A stretch of 45,489 nucleotides of DNA from CAZWMK01 sp964635065 (GTDB taxonomy: Bacteria; Pseudomonadota; Alphaproteobacteria; Sphingomonadales; Sphingomonadaceae), in contig CAZWMK010000006.1 in the NCBI GenBank assembly GCA_964635065.1, positions 1 to 45,489 on the forward strand, written 5' to 3'. Under the pieces are notes generated by a model. It saw only the letters and a program-made list of their open reading frames with translations, searched no databases and was not told the DNA's origin. Below are positions 22,499 through 30,691 of this stretch, piece after piece (position 1 is the stretch's first letter; each line of letters opens with the position of its first letter). The position numbers were made by a program, and so were the translations under genes.

Positions 22499-24169
22499 GT
22501 GATCGAAGTACAGACCTTGCCCGACCGGCTGACCATCGGCGGATCGCTGCTTCATGCTGCGCAGCAATTCGTGCAGCATGATGCGCTGATCTATGACGGG
22601 CGGCGCGCCGATTATGCCGGGCTGGCTGCCGAAGTGACAGCGCGGGCGCGCGGTCTGCTGGGCTTTGGCGTCAGGCCGGGTGATCATGTTGGCATTCTCA
22701 TGCCCAATGGCTGGGACCATGTGATCCTGTTTTATGCAGCCGCGCTGATCGGGGCGCGCGTCGTGCTGCTGAATGCCCGCTACCGGGCGGATGACCTGGC
22801 GTTTGTCATTCCGTGGGCCGACCTCGACTGGTTGGCGATTGGCAGCCAGGCGCGCGAGCATGCCGATTACCGCACCATGCTGACAGACGTCTTTCCGGCG
22901 CTTTCAGCCTGGGATGGCCAGACCGACCTCGCGCTTGAAGAGGCGCCGAGACTGCGCAAGATACTCAATTTCGGGGATGACCGCGCCGGTCGCTGGCCAG
23001 ATGCCACAACGCTTGATGCGCGTGCGGCCGATATCGATGCGGCAACCGTCATGCACCATGCGGCCAGCGTGAAGCCCGATGACGTTGCGCTGATGATGTT
23101 CAGTTCGGGAACGACGGCACGGCCGAAATGCTGCATGCTGTCGCACCGGATGCTGGCAGACACGGGCGCGGCTTTTGCAGTCCGTTTCGAGATGTCGGCG
23201 GCGGACCGCATTTTCGATCCCTTGCCCTTGTTCCATATGTCGACGGTGCTGCCGATGGCGGCCTGTCGCACGGTTGGCGCCTGTTTCATCGGCATGGGCC
23301 ATTTCGAGCCGGGCGAGGCGATCAGCCTTTTGCAGGACGAGCGGGCGACGATCGCCTACATGGCCTTTCCGACGCTGGTGGCGGCTGTGGTCGCCCACCC
23401 TGACTTTCCGGCCTATGACCAGCGCCACCTGCGCATCAACCATGTTGTTGGTCCGACCGATCTTTTGCGCCGTTATCTTGGGCTGTTTCCGGGGGCGCTT
23501 CCGGTCAACAGCTATGGTCTGACCGAGGCGACGGGTGTGCCCTGCTACACGCCCTTGTCCGATCCGCCCGAACTGATGCTGGAAACCAGTGGCATTCCCT
23601 TCCCCGGCATGGCGGTACGCATCGTCGATGCCGTGACCGGGCTGCCTGTGGAGGATGGCGTGCCGGGGGAAATCCAGCTCAAGGGCTTTTGCCTCTTCGC
23701 CGGCTATTACCGCGACGAAGCCGCGACGCGTGCCGTGATGACCGACGACGGCTGGCTGAAAACCGGAGATCGTGGCCGAATCCATCCAACCGGCCGCCTG
23801 GTTTATGAAGGCCGGATCAAGGACATGCTCAAGATCGGCGGTGAAAATGTCGCGGCCATCGAGATCGAGAGTTTTCTGGCCAATCATCCGGCGATACGCA
23901 TGGCGCAGGTGGTGGGTGTGCCTGACGATCATCTGATGGAAGTCGCCTGCGCCTATCTTGAGCTGGAGGACGGGGCGACGATCACTGCCGAGGAGGTGGT
24001 GCGCTTCTGTGCCGGCAAGATCGCAAGCTACAAGATCCCGCGCTATGTCCGTTTCGTCGACACATGGCCGATGAGTGCGACCAAGGTGCAGAAATACCTC
24101 TTGCGCCAGACCTTTGAACCCGTCGACAAGCTGGATGTGGCAGCCATTGTGCGTGCGGCGCAGGCATGA
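22499..24169 (+). CDS. Acyl-CoA synthetase (AMP-binding)
   Basis: A 556-residue ANL-superfamily acid-CoA ligase that activates a carboxylic acid via an acyl-AMP. The P-loop-like A3 motif is SSGTTARPK (202-210). NSYGLTEATG and the hinge motif GWLKTGDRG are clear. The catalytic lysine is K529 in SATKVQK. The start is GTG at 22499, 17 bp after the flavoprotein gene. Its place among acyl-CoA enzymes suggests activation of a side-chain or ring-derived acid. Fatty-acid, steroid-acid and aryl-acid ligases cannot be told apart by eye. Confidence 0.92.
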   Translation: MIEVQTLPDRLTIGGSLLHAAQQFVQHDALIYDGRRADYAGLAAEVTARARGLLGFGVRPGDHVGILMPNGWDHVILFYAAALIGARVVLLNARYRADDLAFVIPWADLDWLAIGSQAREHADYRTMLTDVFPALSAWDGQTDLALEEAPRLRKILNFGDDRAGRWPDATTLDARAADIDAATVMHHAASVKPDDVALMMFSSGTTARPKCCMLSHRMLADTGAAFAVRFEMSAADRIFDPLPLFHMSTVLPMAACRTVGACFIGMGHFEPGEAISLLQDERATIAYMAFPTLVAAVVAHPDFPAYDQRHLRINHVVGPTDLLRRYLGLFPGALPVNSYGLTEATGVPCYTPLSDPPELMLETSGIPFPGMAVRIVDAVTGLPVEDGVPGEIQLKGFCLFAGYYRDEAATRAVMTDDGWLKTGDRGRIHPTGRLVYEGRIKDMLKIGGENVAAIEIESFLANHPAIRMAQVVGVPDDHLMEVACAYLELEDGATITAEEVVRFCAGKIASYKIPRYVRFVDTWPMSATKVQKYLLRQTFEPVDKLDVAAIVRAAQA

Positions 24170-24200
24170 TGACTGCGGATCGGGGAAAAGGGGATTCAGT

Positions 24201-24944
24201 GTGAGCAAGGGCAGCGCGGCAGGCGGTGGCGCGCCGGTGGCATGGCGTCGGCGCAAGGATCAGCGGCCAGCCGAGATTCTCGCGGCAGCGCGGCAGTTGC
24301 TGGAGGAGGATGGTGTCGAAGGCGCCTCCATGGCCCGCATTGCGAAAGCGGCGGGGGTCTCTGAGGCGACTGTCTATAAATATTTTGAAAACAAGCAGGA
24401 ATTGCTGAACAATGTCCTGCGCGATTGGGCGATGCCCTATATCGAAACCATGGCGGCGGAATTCGCGCACGTCACGGGCGTTCAGTCTCGGTTGCGGCTG
24501 ATCGCGATGCGCTATTTGCGCAGCATGGGCGAAACGCCGAAGCTGCACCGGGTCTATTATCAGGAACTGCGCTGGTCGGATTATCAGGGCTCGCTGCTGC
24601 ACAAGCTCAACCAGCGTTTTGCGAAAACGGTCACGACCGCCGTCGAGGACGGAATCCGCGATGGCGAGTTGCGGCCCGATGTCGACCCCAGTCATGTCCG
24701 TGACATGCTGTTCGGCGGACTTGAGCATATCGCCATGCGGACCAGCTTCGTCGGACGGCCGATCGACATCGAGAATGAAGCCGCGCGTTTTGTCGATCTT
24801 ATCCTGCGTGGCGCCGAAGTGCGTCCGGCGGCGCCAGTGCCAGCGCCCGCCGGCCCTGATCCGCTGGCCCGTCTCGAGGCGCTGGTGACGCGGCTGGAAC
24901 GCGTTTTGCCAGACGACGACAATGAACCTTCCATGCCATCATGA
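24201..24944 (+). CDS. TetR-family regulator B
   Basis: A 247-residue TetR/AcrR regulator with HTH region ASMARIAKAAGVSEATVYKYF and a Pro/Ala-rich then charged C-terminal tail, LEALVTRLERVL. The GTG at 24201 follows GGGGA; the frame is open upstream but that part lies largely within the ligase gene. It is cotranscribed inside the operon it may control, between the ligase and the MFS transporter. It differs in sequence from regulators A and C, lacking their GW-N-Y segment. Confidence 0.9.
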   Translation: MSKGSAAGGGAPVAWRRRKDQRPAEILAAARQLLEEDGVEGASMARIAKAAGVSEATVYKYFENKQELLNNVLRDWAMPYIETMAAEFAHVTGVQSRLRLIAMRYLRSMGETPKLHRVYYQELRWSDYQGSLLHKLNQRFAKTVTTAVEDGIRDGELRPDVDPSHVRDMLFGGLEHIAMRTSFVGRPIDIENEAARFVDLILRGAEVRPAAPVPAPAGPDPLARLEALVTRLERVLPDDDNEPSMPS

Positions 24945-24954
24945 CGGGAACTCC

Positions 24955-26313
24955 ATGACCAGCGTCGCGCCCGAAACGACTGCCAGCCGGACAGCCGAGC
25001 CAGAAGCCAGCGCGCCGCCCTATTCGCGGCGTTATGCATGGTATGTCGTCGGTGTCCTGATGCTGGTTTACACCACCGGTTTTATCGACCGGCAGGTGCT
25101 GAACCTTCTCGTCGGGCCGATCAAGGCGAGCTATGCGCTGAGCGATGTCGAGATCAGCCTGTTGCAGGGGCTGTCGTTCATGTCGGCCTATGTGCTGATG
25201 AGCCCGGTGTTCGGTCGCTGGGTCGATGTCGGCAACCGGCGCAATATTCTGGTCGGTGCGGCAGTCGCATGGAGTCTGTTCACCGTCGCCTGCGGTCTGG
25301 CGCGCAATTATTTCAGTCTCTTTGTCGCCCGCGTGGGGGTCGGCGGCACCGAAGCCGGGCTGGTGCCGGCGTCCTGGTCGATCATTGCCGATTATTTCAC
25401 GCCCAAGGACATGGCGCGCGCGTTCAGCGTCTATCTCATGGGGCCCTATATTGGTGGCGGGCTGGCGCTGGTGTTCGGGGGCTTGCTGCTGAAGGCGCTG
25501 GGCGGCGCGGATGGCCCGCCGATCATGGGTTTCGAGCCGTGGCAAATGACCTTCATCGTGATCGGCTTGCCGGGCGTTTTTCTCGCACTGCTGCTGTTTA
25601 CCGTGCGCGAACCGGTGCGGCGCGGCAGCGGGGCGGCCAGCGCAGAAAAGGTGCCGATGAGCGACGTTATGGCGACAGTCCGCCAGAACAGGCGTTTTTA
25701 CGGCAGTTTCTATTTCGGCATGTCGTGCATCATTCTGGTGCTTTATGCCTTTCCGGCCTGGATTCCCGCCGTTTTGATGCGCCGCTTCGATGTGCCGCCT
25801 GCGCAGGTCGGGCTGGAATATGGTGCGGTCGTCCTTGTCAGCGGTTCGATCGGGGTTCTGGCGGGACCGGTGATCGGGCGCTGGCTGGAGCGGCGCGGCC
25901 GGATTGACGCGCCGCTCAGGGTGCCGGTACTGGCCGCCCTGATGCTGGTGCCGTGCAGCATTCTGACCATGCTGGCCGACAGCTATTATGCCGTGCTGGC
26001 GGCAGCCGGGCTGGCCGGTTTGTTCTACAGCATGCCGCAGGCGATGACGGCGACGGCCCTGCAACTGATGACTCCGAACCGGATGCGCGGCTTCATGTCG
26101 TCCATCTATGTGTTCATTGCCTCGGTCATCGGTCTGGGGCTGGCGCCGACGCTGGTGGCCCTGGTCAGTGATCACCTGCTGGGCGGCGAACAGATGATCG
26201 GCACGGCGCTGGCGATCGTCTGCAGCCTGTCGGCGCTTGTGGCGGCATTTCTGCTGTCACGTACCTTGCAACCATTTCGCGCGGCGATGCGCGCACGGGG
26301 AGAAAGTCAATGA
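24955..26313 (+). CDS. MFS transporter (spinster/ACS-like)
   Basis: A 452-residue twelve-helix transporter. The first helix contains VLMLVYTTGFIDRQVL, and the loop GRWVDVGNRRN matches the family G-x3-D-x2-G-R-R signature between helices 2 and 3. It belongs by look to the spinster/anion-cation symporter-like group common in sphingomonad catabolic loci. ATG 24955 is preferred; an in-frame ATG at 24922 would overlap the TetR gene. The stop overlaps the enoyl-CoA hydratase start (ATGA). A probable substrate importer for this operon. Confidence 0.88.
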   Translation: MTSVAPETTASRTAEPEASAPPYSRRYAWYVVGVLMLVYTTGFIDRQVLNLLVGPIKASYALSDVEISLLQGLSFMSAYVLMSPVFGRWVDVGNRRNILVGAAVAWSLFTVACGLARNYFSLFVARVGVGGTEAGLVPASWSIIADYFTPKDMARAFSVYLMGPYIGGGLALVFGGLLLKALGGADGPPIMGFEPWQMTFIVIGLPGVFLALLLFTVREPVRRGSGAASAEKVPMSDVMATVRQNRRFYGSFYFGMSCIILVLYAFPAWIPAVLMRRFDVPPAQVGLEYGAVVLVSGSIGVLAGPVIGRWLERRGRIDAPLRVPVLAALMLVPCSILTMLADSYYAVLAAAGLAGLFYSMPQAMTATALQLMTPNRMRGFMSSIYVFIASVIGLGLAPTLVALVSDHLLGGEQMIGTALAIVCSLSALVAAFLLSRTLQPFRAAMRARGESQ

Positions 26314-27092
26314 CCGATACGGCAAGCATGGTGATCGCGGGCGGCATTGCCACGATCACGATCAACAGGCCCGCGTGCCGCAATGCACTGGATGCTCGGA
26401 CATCGCACATGATCAGCGCCTTCATCGACCGGGCCGAAGGTGATGCCGACGTCGGCGTCATCATCCTGACGGCGGTCGGCGATCTTGCCTTTTGTTCTGG
26501 CATGGATCTGAAAGAAGCGGCGACGATCGGCGCTGGGCAGGGGCTGGTGCCCGGCAAGGGCTTTGCCGGTGTCACCGAACGCCGCTTTGCCAAGCCGGTG
26601 ATCGCAGCGGTGAACGGTGCAGCGGTTGCGGGTGGTTTCGAGATCGCACTGGGCTGCGACATCATTGTGGCGGCCGAACAGGCGATCTTTGGCCTGCCCG
26701 AAGTGAAGCGTGGCATGTATGCCTTTGCAGGGGGGGTGCAGCGGCTGGCGCAGCGACTGCCGCGTTCGCTTGCCATGTCGATCATTCTGACTGGCGATCC
26801 GGTGCCGGCACAACGGCTTTACGATATCGGTGTCATATCTGAACTGGTGCCGACGGGTGCCGCGCTGCCCCGCGCGCAGGAACTGGCGCAGACCATCATG
26901 GCCAACAGCCCGGCAGCGCTGCGCGGGGCAAAGCAGTTGTTTGATATGTCGCTCGACCTGTCGATTGAACAGGCCATGCGGGTCGGCAATGCCATCGGTC
27001 TGGTTGCGCTGAAAAATGATGATACGCGCGAAGGCATTGGTGCCTATGTCGACAAGCGCACTGCCGAATTCATACCCGGCAGTGCGCCCTGA
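26310..27092 (+). CDS. Enoyl-CoA hydratase/isomerase
   Basis: A 260-residue crotonase-superfamily enzyme. The oxyanion-hole segments are FCSGMDLKE and NGAAVAGGFE. Both catalytic glutamates of classical hydratases are kept: E111 in GGFE and E131 in LPEVKRGM. It probably hydrates an enoyl-CoA produced by one of the acyl-CoA dehydrogenases. The start overlaps the transporter stop by four bases and is preceded by GGGGAGAAAG. The operon ends here, converging on oxygenase 5 with 39 bp between stops. Confidence 0.92.
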   Translation: MTDTASMVIAGGIATITINRPACRNALDARTSHMISAFIDRAEGDADVGVIILTAVGDLAFCSGMDLKEAATIGAGQGLVPGKGFAGVTERRFAKPVIAAVNGAAVAGGFEIALGCDIIVAAEQAIFGLPEVKRGMYAFAGGVQRLAQRLPRSLAMSIILTGDPVPAQRLYDIGVISELVPTGAALPRAQELAQTIMANSPAALRGAKQLFDMSLDLSIEQAMRVGNAIGLVALKNDDTREGIGAYVDKRTAEFIPGSAP

Positions 27093-27154
27093 CGCCGAAC
27101 AGGCGTCGAAATATCTTGTCGACTCCGCCGATCAGGCGTCGAGATATTTGTCGA
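27091..27154. repeat. Imperfect tandem repeat duplicating the 3' end of oxygenase 5, with hairpin
   Basis: A 23-bp segment (27100-27122) recurs at 27133-27154 with one indel and two substitutions. The second copy is the 3' end of oxygenase 5, encoding DKYLDA-stop on the - strand. The first copy is an out-of-frame echo beyond the stop. GACGCC (27091-27096) and GGCGTC (27102-27107) also form a 6-bp hairpin overlapping the hydratase stop codon. Confidence 0.65.
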
Positions 27155-28481
27155 GCGTGTGATGGAAATGCCGGATGCGGCTTTCCTGATAGGTGCCCAG
27201 TCGCACGGTCCGCGTGCCCGATGACTTCATGCCCTGCTGAACATAGGGCATGTTCTCCATGTCCTGATCAATGACCGGACCGAGCGCGGGCAATTCCGTG
27301 GCGGCGGCCCAGGGCTGATCTTCCGTGAGCCAGTGGATGGGGACCGGTTTCGGACGCGGCTGACCTGCGGGGCAGCGCTTCAGGATCATCGCTTCCATGA
27401 TGCAGCTGTCGGGATCGCGGCCATTCGGACGCCAGCGATAGACGATGTTCGGCGCAAAGCCGCCCCAGGGCGCGAAGTTCGGGAAGACATTGTACACGAT
27501 GGCATCGAGTAGTTCGGCGTCGGTGACCTCGCTGTAATCCCCACCGAAGGCCTTGGCGAAGGATCGCCGGCTCATGTCGCCCAGCGTTTCACGGGCACCC
27601 TTGTCGGTTTCGGGGACCGGGGTACCGGGCGGGCGCCCCCACAGGCCAAGCATGCCGCTGACGACCTCGGCGTCGCCCGGCGGATTGGCGGCCAGATGCG
27701 GGCTGGGATGACCAAAGGCCGCAAGGTTGCGGTTCACATGATCGCCGAACAGGTCATATTGCGCATCGGCATCCGAGAAGATCGGCAGGATCTGCGGATG
27801 GGTGGCAATGACATGATAGGATTCCATGAAGGCTTCCTGCGCCACTTTCCAGTTGGCGCGGATGATGCGCGCGACATGCGCGACCTTGTAGCAATCCTCC
27901 AGCTTCCAGCGTTCGAAATGTGCTGGCAGCACCCCTAGATAGTCTTCAAGCGAACAGGAGTCCGGGTCGAGGTTGATGAAGACGAACCCGCCCCATGTCC
28001 CCACCTTGACTTCGGGGAGCTGGAATTCGGATTCGTCCATGTGCTTGAAGTCCCACTTGCAGGGGACCGAGCGGATCGAACCGTCGAGATTCCAGGTCCA
28101 GCCGTGGAAACCGCAGCGCAGGTTGGGCGCATTCCCGCTTTCCAGCAGCAACTTGCGCCCACGATGCAGGCAGCTGTTGTAAAAAGCGCGGATGCGATCA
28201 GGCGCAGTGCGGATGACAAGGATCGAGATGTCGGCGATGTCATAGACATGGACATCGCCGACGTTCGGAATTTCCTCTTCGCGACAGGCCATCTGCCAGA
28301 CGCGTTTCCACATTTTCTCGACTTCGCGGTCAGCGAAATCGCGACTGGTGTAGCGCGCGACATCAAGCGGCGTATCGGGGCCGATGTCGGTCGTCTCCTG
28401 CACGCGCAGGACATCAGGCACCCGGCGGCTGTCCTTGTCGAGGAGCGCCTGATAGCCAGGCGCTGGATCGTTCAGGGCCAT
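27132..28481 (-). CDS. Rieske oxygenase alpha subunit 5
   Basis: A complete 449-residue oxygenase alpha subunit. Rieske ligands are C104-x-H106 and C123-x2-H126. The iron motif is E220-x2-H223-x4-H228 in FMESYHVIATH. GGGGGGAG precedes the ATG. It is closest within the window to the gapped oxygenase 2, sharing PNFAPWGGF and a DKYL tail. The gene begins 14 bp after oxygenase 6 on the same strand, so two alpha subunits of different type are cotranscribed. Whether they work in sequence or form mixed oligomers is not known. Confidence 0.95.
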   Translation of the reverse strand: MALNDPAPGYQALLDKDSRRVPDVLRVQETTDIGPDTPLDVARYTSRDFADREVEKMWKRVWQMACREEEIPNVGDVHVYDIADISILVIRTAPDRIRAFYNSCLHRGRKLLLESGNAPNLRCGFHGWTWNLDGSIRSVPCKWDFKHMDESEFQLPEVKVGTWGGFVFINLDPDSCSLEDYLGVLPAHFERWKLEDCYKVAHVARIIRANWKVAQEAFMESYHVIATHPQILPIFSDADAQYDLFGDHVNRNLAAFGHPSPHLAANPPGDAEVVSGMLGLWGRPPGTPVPETDKGARETLGDMSRRSFAKAFGGDYSEVTDAELLDAIVYNVFPNFAPWGGFAPNIVYRWRPNGRDPDSCIMEAMILKRCPAGQPRPKPVPIHWLTEDQPWAAATELPALGPVIDQDMENMPYVQQGMKSSGTRTVRLGTYQESRIRHFHHTLDKYLDA

Positions 28482-28495
28482 GACTCCCCCCTGCC

Positions 28496-29704
28496 TTACG
28501 GTTGTTCGACATAAGGGGCGAGGACTGGCTTCACCCTGAGATGTTCGGGGATGCGCGCGATGCCGATGCGGCGGTCGAGTTCTTCGTGCCAGTGATAGAT
28601 GCGGCGTTCCTGATAGGACAGATAGATGCCCCTGAAGCCCTTGGTTTCAACCGATTCCTGAATGCGCGGTGCGAACTGCGTGTCCTCTTCGAGGATGCGC
28701 GCGAAATTCTGGCGGCGGGTCGACCACATTTCATGGCCCAGCGCTTCTTCAAGTGCGAACCAGTGGACATCGACGATCATCGTGCGTTCGGTCTTTGGCC
28801 AGAAGGTCAGGAACGGAATGCCTGACGATGCGGGCGGCGTGATCAGGTTCGGATAGATGTTGTAGGATGGATTCTGCTCGTCGAAAATTTGTTCGGCAGT
28901 TTCGATGAGCGGCATGCCCGCCGCACCCGGATCGCGCCAGTCGGCCTTGCGATGCGGCGTCGTCATCATCGACATGCCGTTCGGCCACAGGTTGATGTGC
29001 GTACCACGCGAATTGAGGAAGCGGTCAACCGTCTGCGGATGGATCGACTTCAGGTGATAGGTTTCGAAGAAGGCGTCGAGCAGCACCTTGACGTTGCAGG
29101 CAATTTCGAAGCTGTCGCTCATGACATAGCGCAGCTTGTCGATCTGCAGGTTTTCCCAATGTTCGGGAACCGGCTTGATCATTTCCATGAGCGGCTTGGC
29201 ATCGGGGTCTTCGTTGACGAACACCCAGTTGCCCAGCATTTCGCAGCGCACTTCAACAAGGTTGAAACAGCTCTTGTCGAAATTCGGGAAGTCGCGGATT
29301 TCACGCACCGCCATCAGGCGACCGGTCAGGTCGTAGGTCCAGCCATGATAGCGGCAGAAAAAGCCCTGCGCTGAGCCGTGTTCGGCCTCAAGCAGCGGCG
29401 CACCGCGGTGACGGCAGGTGTTGTAGAAAGCGCGGATCTTGTTGTCCTGCCCGCGGATGATGATGATCGGCGAACCGGTGCGCGTCCACATCTTGTAGCT
29501 GCCAGGCGTCGGCACTTCATCGGCGTGAATGGCGTAGAGCCAGCTGCGCCGCCAGAGATATTCCATCTCCAGCTTGAGAAATTCCGGGTCTGTATAACGA
29601 CCGCCGGGAATAACCGGCATTTCAGGGAAGCCGGGGGGCGGTCCTTCGCGATCCTGCTCTGCCTGCATGCCTTCATAGAGGCTGCGCTCGAATTCCTGCT
29701 TCAT
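28496..29704 (-). CDS. Rieske oxygenase alpha subunit 6
   Basis: A 402-residue oxygenase alpha subunit. Rieske ligands are C97-x-H99 and C117-x2-H120. The iron motif is E214-x2-H217-x4-H222 in FFETYHLKSIH. The frame is open upstream to about 29899, but that part is AT-rich intergenic DNA. ATG 29704, with GGGGAG eight bases before it, is the start. It is the most divergent of the six alpha subunits, with a distinct C-terminal half (PASSGIPFLTFWPKTERTM). It leads a two-gene unit with oxygenase 5, downstream of TetR regulator C. Confidence 0.95.
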   Translation of the reverse strand: MKQEFERSLYEGMQAEQDREGPPPGFPEMPVIPGGRYTDPEFLKLEMEYLWRRSWLYAIHADEVPTPGSYKMWTRTGSPIIIIRGQDNKIRAFYNTCRHRGAPLLEAEHGSAQGFFCRYHGWTYDLTGRLMAVREIRDFPNFDKSCFNLVEVRCEMLGNWVFVNEDPDAKPLMEMIKPVPEHWENLQIDKLRYVMSDSFEIACNVKVLLDAFFETYHLKSIHPQTVDRFLNSRGTHINLWPNGMSMMTTPHRKADWRDPGAAGMPLIETAEQIFDEQNPSYNIYPNLITPPASSGIPFLTFWPKTERTMIVDVHWFALEEALGHEMWSTRRQNFARILEEDTQFAPRIQESVETKGFRGIYLSYQERRIYHWHEELDRRIGIARIPEHLRVKPVLAPYVEQP

Positions 29705-29913
29705 GTGGAACACTCCCCTAGCTGATTGTGTGGGTGCATGTTGCACATAAATTATATGCTTGTTCAATAGATTTTTTATGCGCACTGAAATTTGATATAA
29801 GATGCTGTAATTATGAGTGAAGATATTAATATTTCTACACAAGCACATGCAGGCATGTCTGCTTTTTTGCGAATCGCCTGGCCGACAGGCGCGCAGCATC
29901 CGGGGCGCCGGAC
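29705..29913 (-). promoter_or_regulatory. AT-rich promoter region of the oxygenase 6-5 operon
   Basis: This interval is much richer in A/T than anything around it. On the - strand a consensus -10 TATAAT lies at 29756-29751, though no good -35 is seen. Between it and the start codon is GTGCA-TGT-TGCAC (29734-29746), a perfect 5-bp-arm inverted repeat placed where a repressor would block transcription. TetR regulator C, encoded just upstream on the same strand, is the natural candidate to bind it. Confidence 0.5.
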
Positions 29914-30630
29914 CTAACGTGTTATGGTGGCGGCCCGTCCCAGTTCGGGCTGTTCCGCCAATGCGCGAAAGCCCGCGGCGAAAAAGGGCACGATGCGGGC
30001 GAGATGACCGTCGAAATCATCTTTCGGGCACAGGCCGTTCGATTGCGCTTCAAGAATATCGGTCTCGGCCAAAAGGCGCGTCAGGGACGCTTGAAGATAA
30101 TAGAAAGCGGCGGCAAGATTGCCGGGCGCAAGCGCGGGCAGCGCCCGGCCCAAGGCGCGGGCATAGCGGCGGATCACCTTGCCATAAGGCTCGTGTACCG
30201 GAGCCAGACCGGGATCGTGCAGCGGCGACAGGCTGCTGCGTGACAGAAGGTGGAAATAATTTTTCCAGCCTTCGCCGCCTGTTGCCGTCATGCGGAAACT
30301 GAAAGCGCAAAAGGCATGTATGATGGTTTCGATGTCTGGCGGTTGTCCAGGTTGCGCCTCAAGTGCATCAAGCGCGCTCAGGATGCCGCTGCAATGTTCA
30401 TCGATCCGGCGCGATACCACTTCGCGGAACAGATCCTCTTTCGGGCCGAAATAATAATTGGCCAGCGCGACTTCCGCGCCGGCCAGCGCCGTGATTTCGC
30501 GCAGTGACACGGCATGATAGCCGCGCTCGCCAAAAAGTTGTTCTGCCGCATCAAGGATGCGTTCGCGGGCCGGGCGCTGTTCGTCGCCTGCATTGCGTCG
30601 CGGCCGGCCGGGTCTGGCTTTGGGCGGCAC
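29914..30630 (-). CDS. TetR-family regulator C
   Basis: A 238-residue TetR/AcrR regulator with HTH SLREITALAGAEVALANYYF (about 42-61). Its ligand domain includes GEGWKNYFHLLSR, matching DEGWRNYMRLISR in regulator A, so A and C are paralogues. The start is GTG at 30630. A basic N-terminal tail precedes the HTH. It lies upstream of, and on the same strand as, the oxygenase 6-5 pair, separated by the AT-rich promoter interval. It probably controls that pair. Confidence 0.9.
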   Translation of the reverse strand: MPPKARPGRPRRNAGDEQRPARERILDAAEQLFGERGYHAVSLREITALAGAEVALANYYFGPKEDLFREVVSRRIDEHCSGILSALDALEAQPGQPPDIETIIHAFCAFSFRMTATGGEGWKNYFHLLSRSSLSPLHDPGLAPVHEPYGKVIRRYARALGRALPALAPGNLAAAFYYLQASLTRLLAETDILEAQSNGLCPKDDFDGHLARIVPFFAAGFRALAEQPELGRAATITR

Positions 30631-30691
30631 CCGTCATCCGATCTGCATGAAATTAAACATTCAGACAATATTTGCCGGATGACGGCTGCGG

